Assembly: GCF_008124875.1 (NCBI RefSeq)
Contig: NZ_VNIA01000001.1
Span: 512,721-576,720, forward strand
Origin: Tenacibaculum adriaticum
GTDB lineage: Bacteria > Bacteroidota > Bacteroidia > Flavobacteriales > Flavobacteriaceae
Direction of reading: 5' to 3'
DNA length: 64,000 bases
Positions within the stretch are counted from its first letter, which is position 1, and each line of letters starts with the position of its first letter. The notes beneath the pieces were generated by a model. That model searched no databases. It was not told the origin of the DNA and was given only the letters and a program-made list of their open reading frames with translations. The position numbers and the translations under genes were made by a program. This document shows positions 63,313 through 64,000 of this stretch, piece after piece.

Positions 63313-63334
63313 ATTGTACACAAACTTTTATGCT

Positions 63335-63766
63335 ATGGCAGGAACAATTAATAAAGTGATTTTAATAGGGCATTTAGGAGATGAAGTTAAAATGCATTAT
63401 TTCGATGGAGGAAATTCTATCGGTCGTTTTCCTTTAGCAACTAATGAAACCTATACAAATCGTCAAACTGGAGAAAAAGTTACAAATACCGATTGGCATA
63501 ATATTGTGGTTCGCAATAAATTAGCTGAAATTTGTGAAAAGTATTTAACGAAAGGAGACAAGGTGTATGTTGAAGGACGTTTAAAAAACCGTCAATACGA
63601 AGTTGAGGGTCAAAAGCGTTATACAACAGAAATACATGTGCAAGAAATGACTTTTTTAACCACTAAAAAAGATCCTAACGCACCAACAACATCGGTAGGT
63701 CAATCACAAAGTAGTGCTGCTACAAGTTCGGTAGCATCTCAAGAGGAAGATGATTTACCATTTTAG
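63335..63766 (+). CDS. ssb: Single-stranded DNA-binding protein
   Basis: 143 residues from the ATG of MAGTINKVILIGHLGDEV; the longer frame begins in the promoter. OB fold with NTDWHNIVVRNKLAEICEKYL and GRLKNRQYEVEGQKRYTTEI; disordered Ser/Thr/Gln tail and the acidic tip EEDDLPF that binds partners. Order mutY-ssb-gldE is common in Flavobacteriaceae. Confidence 0.96.
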   Translation: MAGTINKVILIGHLGDEVKMHYFDGGNSIGRFPLATNETYTNRQTGEKVTNTDWHNIVVRNKLAEICEKYLTKGDKVYVEGRLKNRQYEVEGQKRYTTEIHVQEMTFLTTKKDPNAPTTSVGQSQSSAATSSVASQEEDDLPF

Positions 63767-63785
63767 TTTAATTAAATTTTAAAAT

Positions 63786-64000
63786 TTGGATCCAGACCCC
63801 GAACTTTTATTAATTTCTAGTTTTAGTTTTTTAACCACGCTTAATTTTATTGTTTTGTTGGTTCTACTTATTTGTTCTGCCTTAATATCTGGAGCAGAAG
63901 TGGCTTTTTTTTCATTATCTCAAACAGAAATTGATGAGTTGTCAGAAAAAACTAAAGGAAAAAACGCTGTTGTACAGCTGCTAGAAGATCCTAAAAAACT
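63786..64000 (+). CDS. gldE: Gliding motility-associated protein GldE (partial, runs off right edge)
   Basis: TTG start at 63786, 19 bases after ssb. The first 71 residues are visible: MDPDPELLLISSFSFLTTLN, a membrane helix (FIVLLVLLICSALISGAEVAFF) and SLSQTEIDELSEKTKG. This is the DUF21/CNNM opening of the GldE/CorC-like family, needed for gliding and T9SS function together with GldD. The usual CBS and CorC domains lie outside the window. Confidence 0.85.
   Translation, partial: MDPDPELLLISSFSFLTTLNFIVLLVLLICSALISGAEVAFFSLSQTEIDELSEKTKGKNAVVQLLEDPKK

Overview
The window is AT-rich DNA that reads as a chromosomal segment of a marine-type member of the Flavobacteriaceae (Bacteroidota), possibly Tenacibaculum, Polaribacter or a close relative. 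The grounds are: secreted proteins with a type IX secretion (T9SS) C-terminal sorting domain; a gldE gliding-motility gene starting at the right edge; promoters that fit the Bacteroidota -7 motif TAnnTTTG instead of TATAAT; few Shine-Dalgarno sites; and family-specific genes such as a DUF6909-type protein. Genus assignment is inference. There is no rRNA, no CRISPR array, no prophage and no complete insertion sequence. One tRNA gene (Leu, CAA) is present.

Layout. 1-4436: two tandem paralogues of T9SS-secreted GEVED/fibronectin-III proteins, the second a complete M43-type metalloprotease. 4516-8819: an ABC-F ATPase, a two-component pair and a roadblock-like protein. 8933-12610 (minus): a PolB-type exonuclease, a DUF4153 membrane protein, a small secreted protein and a DUF4442 thioesterase-like protein. 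12893-14705: a PhoB/PhoR-like pair. 14706-18142 (minus): purD, a T9SS fibronectin protein and a frameshifted secreted coiled-coil gene. 18248: a NarL/LuxR response regulator facing the polysaccharide cluster. 18800-32135 (minus): a colinear run rnpA - S41 protease - DUF6909-like - Wzz-like - rfbC - flippase - glycosyltransferases - two polymerase/ligase-type membrane proteins - initiating sugar-phosphate transferase - terminal GT2. This is a Wzx/Wzy-type surface polysaccharide (O-antigen or capsule) locus.

32205-41058: an acyl-CoA dehydrogenase (glutaryl-CoA type), an orphan double-glycine peptide gene, a PNPOx-family protein, glycerol kinase, a response regulator with a TPR histidine kinase and an unlisted 41-residue glycine-rich peptide gene just upstream, then a repeat-rich stretch holding a solitary GIY-YIG nuclease gene, and a SpoU RNA methyltransferase. 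41240-47247 (plus): mutS, a MATE transporter, an enoyl-CoA hydratase, a GNAT protein, two tiny membrane peptides and queD. 47289-49520 (minus): prs, rplY and pth. 49634-50337: tRNA-Leu and a GNAT protein. 50318-55849 (minus): a molybdenum cofactor cluster, moaA-moeA-unknown-moaC-mobA-moeB. 55915-59915: uvrC and a patatin-BamA fusion. 59990-62119 (minus): HU, a 29-residue ribosomal-type basic protein and RNase E/G. 62253-64000: mutY-ssb-gldE.

The most noteworthy signals are (1) a family of palindromic repeats (arms CGTCATTGCGAGG...GAAGCAATCT) that brackets the GIY-YIG nuclease gene almost exactly and also flanks mobA, where one copy supplies the gene's C-terminal codons; (2) a peptide gene, attenuator, TPR kinase and response regulator locus followed by a duplicated non-coding element with CCGCA/GTGTG modules and hairpins; (3) an orphan RiPP-like precursor. 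Where start codons given here differ from the longest open frame, the choice is explained in the entry.
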